DNA from: Lotus japonicus
Lineage: Eukaryota > Streptophyta > Magnoliopsida > Fabales > Fabaceae
DNA: 64,000 bases
Reading direction: 5' to 3'
NCBI RefSeq assembly: GCF_012489685.1
Contig: NC_080041.1
Coordinates: 106,609,760 to 106,673,759 of the forward strand
A program made the position numbers and the translations under genes. The first letter of the stretch is position 1. The number at the start of each line of letters is the position of its first letter. Below, in pieces: positions 43,931 to 55,661 of this stretch. The notes under the pieces are model-generated. The model did no database searches and was not told the origin of the DNA. It saw only the letters and a program-made list of their open reading frames with translations.

Positions 43931-45702
43931 CCTACTAGTTAATATGGTTAAATATATTTTTACTTCCTGTAAAATAAGGGTTTAGGGTTTAATATATTAT
44001 AACCGTTGGGAAAAGTCCCTCTTTTCTTTAGCTTTCACATCGGTTATATTACAACCGTTGGGAAAAGTCCCTCTTTTCTTTAGTTTTCACATCGGTTATA
44101 TAACAACCGTTGGGAAAAGTCCATCTTTTCTTTAATTTTTACACAAACGCTGAAAGCTTTCTTCCTCAGTCATTCACGAAAAAAACAAGAAGCTTTCTTC
44201 CTCAGTCTTTCTTCCTCAATCAGTCCTTCTTTCCACTGCGCGTTTGGTTCTTCTGTTGGTGGCGGCGTCGTTGGTTTTGGCCATCTTGACGGCGGAGTCG
44301 TCCACCACATCAAACAAACTCACCTTCCTCTTCCTCTCTGTACCCATCAAAACCCTAATCTTAAACCTCTTCGACTCTTCCGTTGGTGGTGGCGCCGTTG
44401 GTTTTGTGTTCCTGCTTCGACACTCAATTCCTCTCTGTACCCATCACTCACTTCAGATTTCTAAAGCGGGACATCAATTCCTCCTCTGTGGTGGCGTCGT
44501 TGGTTCTTCTGTTCGCTTGCACCAGGTTCCTACTTCTTCTCCTCCTCTGTTATCTTGTTTCCTCCATTGGTTTTGTGTTATTCACGATTTTCAATTTTCA
44601 TGCTCTGTTTTTCTCATTTCGATCAATTAGGGTTTTTTCTCAAATCACTCTAGTTACAATTTCTGATAACAAATTGTTTTTTCTCAGAAACTGAATCAAT
44701 TTCTAGCTCGCTCACATGTACGCTTGATTTGCATTTGCAGGAAGTGACAAGGTAATCAATTTGTGTTTCGTTCCTGCTCTTGTTCAGTTTCCGTTCCTGC
44801 TTTGAATCGATTTTGCACTGAGTTTTCGATCATGCTCTTGTTCAGTTTCCGTTCCTGCTTTGAATCGACGCTGCTCCTGCTGTGACTCGCCGCCGCTCTT
44901 TCTTTGTGGCTCGCCACCGCTCCTGCTTCGACACTATCAAGGTAATCAATGTTGTTGCCTTCATGAACATTCCATCAAAGACTGAAGGCAAGTTTAGAAT
45001 AATCACTGATATTGCTCTAATTTTTAATTCAATTGTCCTGAGTTACTCTAATTTCGAATAATCAAAATGTTACAAAGTTTATGCTTGTTTGTTGTGTTGT
45101 TCTGTTCACCTAAGTTTATTCTTGTCTACAAATCACTCTAGTTATGTTCACTGATAAACACCCTATTTTTCTCTTTTTTTCACTCATGTTTGTGGTCTCT
45201 TAACAGAGTGGATATCCTCAAATCATTAATCTAACTGAAAAAATACGGGTGTTGCTTGAGTTAATGAGTATTAATGGTGCCAAACAAGCTTAAGTGTATC
45301 TTAAGATCAGTGCTTATCACAAACATCTGGTGATGACACTAATAAGTATCAAAGATTAAGTTATACTAAGTTAACTAATGGACAGAGAAATAGTGCAAGT
45401 GATCTGGTAAGTACACATTTCACATCGGTTATCTGGTATATATAAACCGATGTAAAATGCTTTTTTTTTTACACGATTTTTACATCGGTTATATCGGTTA
45501 TCTGCTATAACCGATGTGAAATGTATACATTTCACAACGGTGTTTTTGTCTCACCCGATGTGAAATATGTACTTACCACATCGGTTGTATAACCGATGTG
45601 AAAAGTTGAGGACATACCACATCACCTTTTTTTACATCAGATGCAAACCGATGTGGAAAGTCAAAAATAACCGATGTAAAAAGTACTTTTTCTAGTAGTG
45701 CC
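43931..45702. mobile_element. CACTA-type element, right end identified, left end unclear
   Basis: The right end reads TTTTTCTAGTAGTG, i.e. CACTACTAGAAAAAG inverted. It is preceded by many copies of ACATCGGTT in both orientations (about 45420-45690), typical CACTA subterminal repeats. Similar CACATCGGTTATA motifs occur in the 52-bp tandem repeats at the left. No matching left CACTA terminus was found, so the span is approximate. The interior (44200-44950) is CT-rich with repeated TCGCCGCCGC-like and TGTTCAGTTTCCGTTCCTGC sequences, possibly a captured 5' UTR. Confidence 0.55.
44001..44150. repeat. 52-bp tandem repeat, about 3 units
   Basis: Units begin AACCGTTGGGAAAAGTCC at 44001, 44053 and 44105 and contain TCTTTTCTTTAG and CACATCGGTTAT. 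The third unit is more diverged. Confidence 0.9.
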
Positions 45703-45952
45703 TTATTCACTCACTCAATGGTTCGGAGGAACATTTAGTCTTAAGCAAGCAGTGCTTATGGTGTAGGGAAAAAAGGTGGATCATATTAAATGTTTCGTTT
45801 CTATTTAATTGTGATGCAATCAAGAACAATGATTTTAGTCATGTTTTGTATCCTCTTCTGTGATAATAATTTGGTTTGCTTTTGTCTTAATTTAGTATAT
45901 TACTAGTTGCATTTGGTTAGAGTTGAATTTTTAGGCATAAAATATACACTTA

Positions 45953-46388
45953 CACTTCGTTTGGTAGAGAAGAGAGATAGAGAAGAGAGAGTAAGAAAGA
46001 GAAAAGTTGAGTAGAGAGAAATATGTGAGAAATAAAGTAGATTTAGAGGTTGTTTGGTATGATAAAAGGAGAAGAGCGATAGAAAAGAAAGAATGAGCTG
46101 GAGGAGGGAGAAAAACTAATTTTTATTGTGTCAAAACATTTATGGCGGTTTTTGACAATTTTTGACAACTTGTAACCGCAAAAAATATTAAAATATGAAT
46201 AAATGCAGCAACTCTCCTCTCTCTCTCCCCCCCCCCCCCCATTTCTCTTCATTTTGGGGAGACCCAAAAACCCACATTCTCACCTCTCTCCCCCTACTAA
46301 ACAAGGGTGTTTTTTTTTTCTCTTCTCTAACTCTCTCCAACCTATCTTTCTCTTCACAAACTCACCTCTACCAAACAAAGCATTAGTG
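45953..46388. mobile_element. MITE with GTTTGGTAGAG ends
   Basis: Left CTTCGTTTGGTAGAGAAG and right CTCTACCAAACAAAGC are inverted; the interior is purine-rich left and pyrimidine-rich right, so the halves pair. It includes a C14 run (46227-46240). Target duplication not resolved. Confidence 0.6.
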
Positions 46389-46819
46389 AAATAAGATTTA
46401 CTTTGAAAAGTCAACCCATGCATATGTGTTAGGAATATTTTTAGTTGCAGGTGCAGATTCTAGCTCATAAACTAGACACAATGGCTGGGTCTTCACATAC
46501 ATCTCCAAAGTCCAAACTGTCAAGTTTAATCGGTAGCAATTTTAGACATGTCACTTGCAAATAGAATTAGATTTATTTTTGTTGCAGATGCAGATTCTAA
46601 CTATTTTATTCTTCTATTCTTCAGCACTTGGACTCATTGAGAGGCCTGCTGAACTGATTTTCAGTCGTGGTGCTATATACCTAAAGAAGTCTTCTAAAAG
46701 TTGTATTATTGTAAAGAAAACATGTTTTTTGCTCTATAGTCACATGCTTGCAATGTCACTTCCATTCACTTTCTTAGATATTAACCAATGCTCATTTTGT
46801 TTTCCCTATAGAAATATAT

Positions 46820-46941
46820 CTCGCGACTTAAAAATCACGAAATGAAATGTCCGTTGGTAAAAGTTTTTAGGGTTAGACCAACGGTTTTAAACTCTTTACC
46901 AACAATTTTCTGCCGTTGGTATAGGCAAATTTCTTGTAGTG
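46820..46941. mobile_element. CACTA right-end fragment
   Basis: The last ~120 bases (AAATCACGAAATGAAATGTC, ACCAACGGTTTTAAAC, CTGCCGTTGGTAT, TTCTTGTAGTG) closely match the right end of the CACTA element at 53390-53502, so it is the same family. No left end was found. Confidence 0.7.
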
Positions 46942-47455
46942 GCACTATCTGGGTGGCTCTCCATTGTAGGTGTCGTGCGACTGATAGGACTATACTTGTC
47001 CTTATTTTCGGCTTTGGGCCTCCCCTAAGGGTGTAATCGTTACGGGTTGTTTGTTTGTGGGTTCTCTAGAGGTGTATGGGGTCTTTGATGTTGTGACGAA
47101 GTTTTTGCCGGTTTTTGTTGGCTTGGTTAGTGTACCCATGTTGAAAGGAGATATATCTCAACTTTATCTCTATATATATTGCAAAATCTCTCATTGTTTC
47201 ATTCCTTACGTTCCAAGTTCTATTATTCACCATTTTTTATTTATTTTGCAGTATTATTTTATTTATATTTCTTCATTATTTTATTTATATTATTTTATTC
47301 TTATTCTTTGCAAGAGAAAATATCAAATAGAAATTATGAATATAGTTTTAAAAAATTGAAGAAAAAGAAAAGAAAAGATGAAAAACTGATTGAAACCGAA
47401 TGTGTAGCGTTCATGATAAGTTTGTTATATCTATAATCTATCTATCTATAATCTA
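46942..47455. other. intergenic, nothing recognised
   Basis: Non-coding sequence ending in a short ATCTATCT microsatellite (about 47430-47460) just before the Helitron-type start. No feature supported. Confidence 0.35.
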
Positions 47456-49019
47456 TCTATAATATATATAAAAGCAAAGTTTTTGCAACCTTGGGGGTAA
47501 AACAGTAATTTAATACTTTAATACACATGGGTTGAAATTTTTCCATGGTCATATACGTAAATTTATGAGTACTTCAATATGAAATCAATTCTGGCCATTC
47601 ATTGCTTCTAATCCTAACCGTTGATCATTTTCTTATGAAACTCTTTGTACAATCTTTTCATATTCTTGGTCGTTTTATTTGTTGCTTTTGTAACTCCTGA
47701 TTATGGATTATGGTTACAAAATCACCAAGAGTTTCTTCCTTCATCTCCCATATATAAAACATTTTTCCATTCCCCTTTCAACTTATTTTCATCTCTCTCA
47801 TTTTAACCTTCAGCATCTCCATTCATGGGCAGGTCATATCTCTTCGATTTGGATTCTCCAACAGCATCATTCCAGCACAAGAAGATTTTTCATCAGGTTA
47901 GAAAATTTTCTTTTGCGTCTTTTCTTCTCCATCAGTCACTTCTTCTTCATCAATTTTCATTCTCAGGCATTGAAGTTTTTCTCCATCATCATCTTCCATC
48001 CGGTAAGAGCTCTTCTTTTTTCGCCTTATTTATCCTTTTTGATTTATCTGTGATGATTTTGCCATTTCTTTTTCTTCAGATTTTCTTCTCATATTACGTT
48101 CTTCCCAAACGGTCTTATTTTTTCTCATTCGTTCTTCTCATTCTTCATCTTCCACTCCTGTAAGATTCAGTCTTTATTCGCAATATGCACGTTATTATCG
48201 CTTATTAAATAGATGAAAATTACAAATTTTATTTTACTTTTGTAATTTATGCATGTTTTGTTCTTTGTTGTTGATTATCAATATTATTATGATCTATTTG
48301 TAACTTCTATTTAATTTCAGAAGTATTTTATCTTCATAAACTATGAAAGTCATCTCCTTGATTATTTCTCTAATTGTGTTTCATTATTTTTCTTGCACAA
48401 TTTTATGATGTTTACTTCCATTTCTTTGACAGTTTAATCTTCAACCAATGTAAGTTTTTTGCTTTCTTTTAATTTTGATTAATTTATTATCAACTTAGTT
48501 GACCAAATGATAATAGTTTCTTCTAATCCGGTACAATGGAGCCTCTTTTTATCTTTTACATTTCATTGATTTAATTTCAATTTGTTTCTTTTTTCAGATT
48601 TTCTCATTGTTGTTTTCCATTCTTCCATTGTTACATCTTAAAAACATGTAAGTTTCTTGCATTTTCCGTAATTTTTATTGTTTCATTATGAACTTAGTCG
48701 ACTAAATGAGAGTCACCTTTATTTTATTTCATAACTTGGTGTTGTCATCTTCATCGTCTACCTTAAGCTTTATTCAATTTATGTCATTTTTAGGTGATAT
48801 TTACACTATGAATGTGGTCACTAATTTTACATTATTTTTTCAGTTTTCAGTTTTGTTTTTCCTTCTTATTTATTTTTTCTATCAACTCTATTTGGTGAGT
48901 TTTGTTTCATTTTTGTTTATTTTTCGATTGAAAGTAAATTCCTTGATTTAAAAAAAGGTTTCATATATTTGTTTTTACCTATGAGATTTTAAGTAATTAA
49001 TCATACATATTATTTCATA

Positions 49020-50020
49020 TGTGATTTTTCCGAACCCGTTCGATATTCACCAGACTTTAAATTTCAGTCGTTTGATATTCCCCTTGAACTTCCTCCATCA
49101 ATGTTAGTATATAACTTTCAACTATTAAGGTCAAAATTATTTTAAATGAAATTATTATTATTTAATTTATATGAGTTATGGAATGTCTTAGGTCAACATT
49201 AATATTAAATATGATATTAGTTATGAATTTCATAAGACGCATATCATTAGTTTAGGTTTGTTGAAGTATTAATCAATTAATATTTAATATTAATAATAAA
49301 TCTTAAAAGTTAAAGGTCACTAAATAAAAAAAAACCCCTACCTCTTCCTCTTGAACTTCCTTCATCAATGTCATTCTATAGACTTCTACTATTAATTGAA
49401 ATAAATAAATTTATTATTATTTATTTCATATGATTTATGAAATTTAAAAACAAATTTATATTTATTTATATATTGAGAAGTTTAGTAACCTCAAGGGCAA
49501 AATAGTCTATCAATAAACAATGTTTCATATATTTATTTTTATCTATGAGCTTTTAAGTAATTATATGTATTATTTCATATGTGATTTTTTAGAACCGTTC
49601 GATATACAACAAACTTTTAATTTCAGCCGTTCGATATTCCCCTTCAATTTCCTCCATCAATGTTAGTTTATAACATTCTACTATTAAGCTCAAAATTATT
49701 TTAAATAAATTTATTATTATTTAATTTATGAGTTATAGAATATCATAGGTCAAAATTAATATTAAATATTATATTAGTTATGAATTCTATAAGACACATA
49801 TTATTAGTTTAGGTTTGTTGAAGTATTAATCAACTAATAATTAATATTAATAATAAACCTTAAAATTTAAAGGTCACTTAATAAAAAAAACTCCACTATC
49901 CCTTCCTCTTGAACTTCCTTCATCAATGTCATTCTAGACATCTACTATTAATTGAAAATTACTTTAAAACAATTTATTATTATTTACTTCATATGAGTTA
50001 TGAAATTCAAAAAAGTATGC
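49020..50020. repeat. diverged ~270-bp tandem units, first block
   Basis: Units share CTTCCTCCATCAATGTTAGT, CAAAATTATTTTAAAT, TTTATTATTATTTA and GGTTTGTTGAAGTATTAATC. At least four diverged units occur here, and more lie at 54360-55660 on the far side of the CACTA insertion. Confidence 0.75.
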
Positions 50021-51449
50021 TTAATACTAAATAAGATCTTACCAAAAAGAAAAAAAGACTATCACCAACCCTTTTCTCTACAACTATATAAATTAATAAG
50101 TGTTAATACTCATTCAACTTGTGCACTTTACATAAGTTTTGTTGAAGCATTTGCTTTTGTATTTTCAAAGGCTCAAGCTTCAAGACATTTTTCCAGGTAC
50201 ATATACCCAACAATTAACTATTGATGTACTAGCCTAGAATGTTAACACGTATTCTAACATTCTTTTTATTTCATTATGATCTTCAACTTGATTTCATCAT
50301 CTAAAATTGAAATACCTAAAGAATTATTTTCTCATTAATTTGCTCAACTTTTGTTATGTAGGATGACTCAAACAGTTTGTATGTTCCATGTGTGTGAAAC
50401 AAGAGATTTCAAAACACCTCAAATTGTTAATAGTATTGAAGTGCTCTTAATCGTTGAAAATGTATACAATTTCTTTGTTATCCTCACTTTCATGGTACCT
50501 AATTCAAACTATTTATTGTTACCATAGCAAAGTGAATTTTTAAAATTGTAGTTTTTCAAATGCCCACTACAACAAAACTGCCATATACCTACGGATGCTT
50601 ATAAATATCATATACTGACAGATATATTATAAAGTGTGGGTATAAGTAGTTTATAGCGACGGTACTTATTATGGTCACTAATTGTTTTAGTGACAAAAAG
50701 TGAAATTATAGGAATAGACATATCAAAAATGTTAGTTTTTCGCGTTCCCGCAATACATTTTATTACCCTCCAACTTGCTCTTCTTTCTTTCTCAAATTCT
50801 TTCTTTCCCCTCATCCTTCCAATTCTAGGGTTTAGTCTCATCTTATGAAAATGGTCCTACATTCTGCCCAACCCTTACAAGGGCTCCACTTGCGAGCTCT
50901 GTTGCGCTAGATCCCCTCAAAATGAAGTGATGGTGTGGGTCGAGAGAGAGAGAAGGAGAGTTGCAAGGAGGAAGATCCTCTGGGCCTAGATTTGAGACGA
51001 GGTGCTGTTTTGGGTCGTGCGGTGGCTCCTGGTGCAATTCAAGACATAGGGGAATCGAATGCGGTAGTGCGAGGTTGGGTTTGGTCTGGACTGTCAGCGC
51101 TTCTGGAAGCGAGGTCGATATGCGATGGTTGCTGGCTTGGTGGTCTGAATCATGATAGGGGTTGTTGGCTGACTCTCGAACGATGGTTGATTTGGGTCAA
51201 AGAAGGTTGGGTTTTGTGAATTGGTTGTTTCTAACTTTACGTTTGTTTTATACTCTTTGATTTCATTGTCTGTAATTTGCATTTTTACCTTAACAACTTT
51301 AAATATTTGGTCACAGAGAACATTGATTCAAGAAAATAGGTCATACTTTAGATTTGAGACAGTTGAATCCATATCAGGCAGATTAATTGAGGTTTTAGTT
51401 TTTATTCTTTATCCATTAAATTCTTCATTGATGTACTCTTTATTGACAG

Positions 51450-51707
51450 AATGGGCTAGCATTGGATGAAAAAAACTATAAAGAAGCAATGGATCTGTTT
51501 GGAGAAACCAAGTATATTCTACTGACAAATGTTTCATCAATGGGGAATGCAATGGTACGCAAGTTCATTTTTATTTAAGTGAAAAATATGACTTGTATTG
51601 AAGTTTTTTATTTGAATTCATGAGGTTGTATAATCCTTTTCCAGTCTGAAGATGCAGAGCAGTACTGGTTTGCTTTTATTTTATACGCAAGCAGGAGATT
51701 GACTTAA
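51450..51707 (+). pseudogene. captured retinoblastoma-related (RBR) gene fragment
   Basis: Two exon-like pieces with GT/AG borders. 51450-51554 reads [20 protein letters not shown] then [15 protein letters not shown]; 51645-51707 reads SEDAEQYWFAFILYASRRLT and a stop. This resembles the conserved N-terminal region of plant retinoblastoma-related proteins (EAM.LF.ETK, NVSS.GN, EEAERFWFAFILYSVKRL). A stop directly after RRLT and the absence of the rest show it is a fragment. A following piece at 51735-51839 (RLGWKGIKLEGLTETHI) is not recognised. Confidence 0.6.
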
Positions 51708-52585
51708 GTATTTTACTGACTTTTCTTTCTAGTATCTAAGATTGGGTTGGAAAGGCATTAAATTGGAAGGCTTGACAGAGACACATATCTCTATGGCATT
51801 GGAAGATCTGGTGAAAGTAGGAGAGTCTTTGAAAGTTTGATGTCACTGCTTATGGAATACATGCTCTCATGCTGCACTTTTTATGACAGATTGTCTTGGT
51901 TAAACATATGTCAGATTTTTTCCTTCTGTTCCATTGATCTCTGATACCAGTTAGTCTCTTTCTGCATGTTATAATAATTTCAACAATGAACCTGTTAAGT
52001 TGGAAGTCCTAGTTTTGCATGTTGAGCACACTTGTTAGAACTTTACTCCGATTTCAGAACACAGATCCATATTAGATTTGGTTCGTATAATTAATCTTTC
52101 TCTATGGAAGGTTGATTTGCTAGAGAAATTGGTAATGTATTGAGTCAGTCAAATAATGTGGTCTAAGGCAAATTTATAATATCTTTCTTCAAATCTAAGA
52201 TTGCAGTTCACTAGCTTTTCCGTCTACTATATAAGTTTGTAGATTGTTATATTATTTGTTGTGATCATTTATTCTGTATTAACATTGCAGAATTTTTCAA
52301 ATAGCTTTCTCAGTTTTTGCATTCAGCCACTCATGCTTTCTTTGCATTCAACGGTAATTCATTTTCCTTATACTCTTCCTAACTTAGTTATATTAGATAA
52401 CTAGGCAATATCAGTTTCATCTAGTATAAAAAGATTGCTAGGAATTAAGGTGTATACAAACAAAAAGAGTGCATAATAGTATTATATGAGCAGGATTTAT
52501 GTATAGGTTATTTTGGAAGTAACCATACATAAATAGTTTCCAATCATGATGATTAAGAAAGTTGTTTTTCCGAACATGAATGCAG

Positions 52586-52720
52586 GCACAACAGGATTTG
52601 GAGAATTGCTGCTATCAACGAAGCAGGAGGGTGGAAAGATAGAATAACAATGGAAGATACTGACCTTGTTGTTTGTGCCAATCTTAGGGGATGAATTTTT
52701 TGCACCTTGGTGACCTCCAG
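52586..52720 (+). pseudogene. captured cellulose-synthase-like A (CSLA) exon fragment
   Basis: Bounded by TGCAG on the left and CCAG|GTGAAT on the right. It reads [20 protein letters not shown] then [11 protein letters not shown]. This matches the catalytic TED region of CSLA mannan synthases ([21 protein letters not shown]). One base is missing near GTTG and one near the end, where GWKFLHLGDLQ would be expected, so it is frameshifted. It is only one exon long. Confidence 0.8.
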
Positions 52721-53505
52721 GTGAATACTGTTCTTTCTACTTCCTTACCAAATAGATTAGAGATTCTAGTAGTAAGAATAGTTCAAAGTTCAAACTATTA
52801 TATGGTGTAAGTATAATAGTTTATGTATTAAGTTTATCATTCTCTGTTTTCTTTATCATTTTTTGTTCAGTTGCCTTTGATACAGCTTGGCTTTGGAATT
52901 TCCAAATGGCAACGGAATTGGATTCAGATTGAAATCGTCTACAAGTGTTTTCTTTAATTAGTTACCAACTTGTTTGTTAAAATCAAGTTGTTATTCATGC
53001 TATAGGGAAAAAAGAAAATGACCCTATCTTTTGAGTTACTTTATGTAAGCTTTGTTATCTTGTTTTATTTAATAAAGTAGTATTAAGTGTTATCTGATGT
53101 TACTTTCAAAAAAAATGAAGTGTTATCTGATGTTAAGATATTTTTATGTTTGGTTTAATTGTTAACTTTATTTTGATGTTGTAAATTACCATACTTGAAT
53201 GTCGGTTTTGAAAACTTATGCAATTGCAGCGGTCAGAAACCGCTGCTAAAGAACATTTTTTTTTATACTACCAATACCTATACCGACGGAATAGAAGTTG
53301 TAGGTATATATGAAAGTGTTTTACCTACGGATTCATAACTGTCACTATAGGATATACCGACAAAAATTTATCCGTGGGTATAGCGAAATAAAAACCACGA
53401 AATGAATTGTCCATCGGTAAAGGTTTTTTGGGTTATACCCACGGTTTTAAACCCTTTACCAACGGTTTTCTGCCGTTGGTATATGGCAGTTTTCTTGTAG
53501 TGGCC

Positions 53506-54359
53506 ACAGTTTATTGACACACTATGTGCAGGACAAGTTTATGCGATTCAAAATTTTATGGTTCAAGCACCTGCTAGAAAATATAGAGTCACAAAGCGCA
53601 AATACATGATTACTTGAATGAGCATCTCAAGAACTGAAGAGGCTACAAGTGAAACTACTTCTGAAGCAAAATATAATTTTATACAATTTAATATAGTTGA
53701 CATCATTTTCATGTAATCGGTCATCTTTGAAGAAGCCAAGGTTTATAGGGCTAATTTGTTTTATAAAAGAAAGGACATATAATACCACATGGAAAATAAT
53801 TGCATCTTCTAAACTACAATAATCCATATGGCTTAATCTCTAACATTGCTTCCTTAAATGAATGACCCTAATACTATGTTGTTTCTTACCTTTCTTTTTT
53901 CATTCTTCATTACTTTACTCTGCATATTGCATCGTTCTCCTCAATAGCCACTAATTAATACTCAATTTCCCCAAAATGCATATTGCATATATACAAAACT
54001 TCTTAGGATATAACTTTCAAATGTCCATGTTCATAAATAAGTATTCGTTGCTTACTACTTCTCTTATTTTTTTCTTGAAAAAATGTCATGGTCCAAATTT
54101 ACTTAGATTGTGGAAATTTTATCTAGACGGATTTAACTTGATTTCATCCTACTTTATATTTGGTTTAATATGAACAAACTATGAATTATTTGTAACCAGA
54201 TAAAAGACAACGAATTATTTATTTTTTACATATTTATTACTTTCAAGTTTATATATCAACGTTAATATAATTATAATTTTTACCGATACTTAATTTTAAA
54301 ATAACGAATAGCAAAACCTAATATTAACAAATTACAATTTTTTATTTAAGCACATATAT
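53506..54359. other. AT-rich Helitron interior, no gene recognised
   Basis: Non-coding DNA immediately right of the CACTA insertion; open frames are short and unlike known proteins. Confidence 0.4.
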
Positions 54360-55661
54360 TGTTGAATTCGTATGAGTTATGAAATTTCATAGGAAAAAAT
54401 TTACATTAAAACTTAGGGAATTTCATAAGACACACATTAATAGTTTAAATTTGTTGAGTCATTAATCAAGTAATAATTAATATTAACAATAAACTTTAAA
54501 AGTTAAAGATCATTCAATAAAAAAACTATATTCATTTCATTTTGGACTTCATTCATTAATGTTAATTAGTCTATAGTTTTCTACTATTAATCTCAAAATT
54601 ATTTTAAATTAATTTATTGTTATTTAATTCATATGAGTTATGGAATGTCATAGGGGTGAACTTAATATTAAATATGATATTACTAAAAAAATATACATAA
54701 TAAATAAATAAAAAATAACAAACATGTGATGCCAAAAAAATCCTCCCCTTGAACTTCCTCCATTAATGTTATCCTATACTAGCTTTCTACTACTAACCTC
54801 AAAATTATTTTAAATGAATTTATTATTATTTATTTTGTATGATTTATGGAATGTCATAGAGTACACTTAACATTAAATATGATATAACCCAAAAATATTA
54901 TACATAAATACCAAAATAATATCACAATATCACAAATATGTGATGCAGAAGAAAAAATCGACTAATGTCAATAAAACCCCATTTCTCTCTCTTTCCCCTT
55001 GAATGTCCTCCCTCAATGTTAGTTTTTAACTTTCAACTAATTTATTATTATTTAGTGTATATGATTTATGGAATACCATAGCGTAAACTTAATATTAAAT
55101 ATGATATCACTAAAAAAAATATACAAAACTACCAAAATAAATATCACAAACATGTGATGCAAAAAGAAAAGGAAAACCATCTCTATCTCTTTACTTCCTT
55201 CATCGATGTTAGTCTTATAACTTTCTATTATTAACCTCAAAATTGTTTTAAATGGTTTTATTATTATTTAATTCATTTGAGTTATGGAAGGTCATAGGAC
55301 AAAATTAATATTAAATATGATATCACTAAAAAAATATATATAGGGAATTTCATAAGACAAGTTTAGATTTATTGAAATATTAATCAACTAATAATTAATA
55401 TAAATAAAAAATCTTAAAAGTTAAGGTCAATCAATAAAAAAACTCCCCTAACCCTTCCTCTTGATCTTCCTTTATCAATGTCATTCTATGAACTTATACT
55501 ATTAACTTCAAATTGCTCACAAAAAAAAACTATTAACTTCAAATTATTATAAATAAATTTATTATTATTTATTTCAAGGGTTATAAACCTCGAAAAAACA
55601 AACTTAATATTAAATAAGATCTTAAAAAAAATACTACTTCTATCTGTAAAGTACAATAAAA
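54360..55661. repeat. diverged ~270-bp tandem units, second block
   Basis: Further units like those at 49020-50020, with TTGAACTTCCTCCATTAATG-type starts and ATTTATTATTATTTA segments at about 54540, 54740, 55000, 55190 and 55450. AT content is very high. Confidence 0.7.

Larger units (their letters stand above)
50565..53502. mobile_element. CACTA transposon (2.94 kb) carrying host gene fragments
   Basis: Left end CACTACAACAAAACTGCCAT and right end TGGCAGTTTTCTTGTAGTG are inverted over about 25 bp with two mismatches. The 3-bp flank GCC occurs on both sides (50562-50564 and 53503-53505). No transposase was found. The interior carries exon-like host sequences with intron-type borders, including RBR-like and CSLA-like pieces. 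Confidence 0.9.

Noticed and set aside
47703..48163. Overlapping plus frames rich in Phe, Ser and Leu
   Set aside because: Pyrimidine-rich Helitron DNA; low complexity and no domain.
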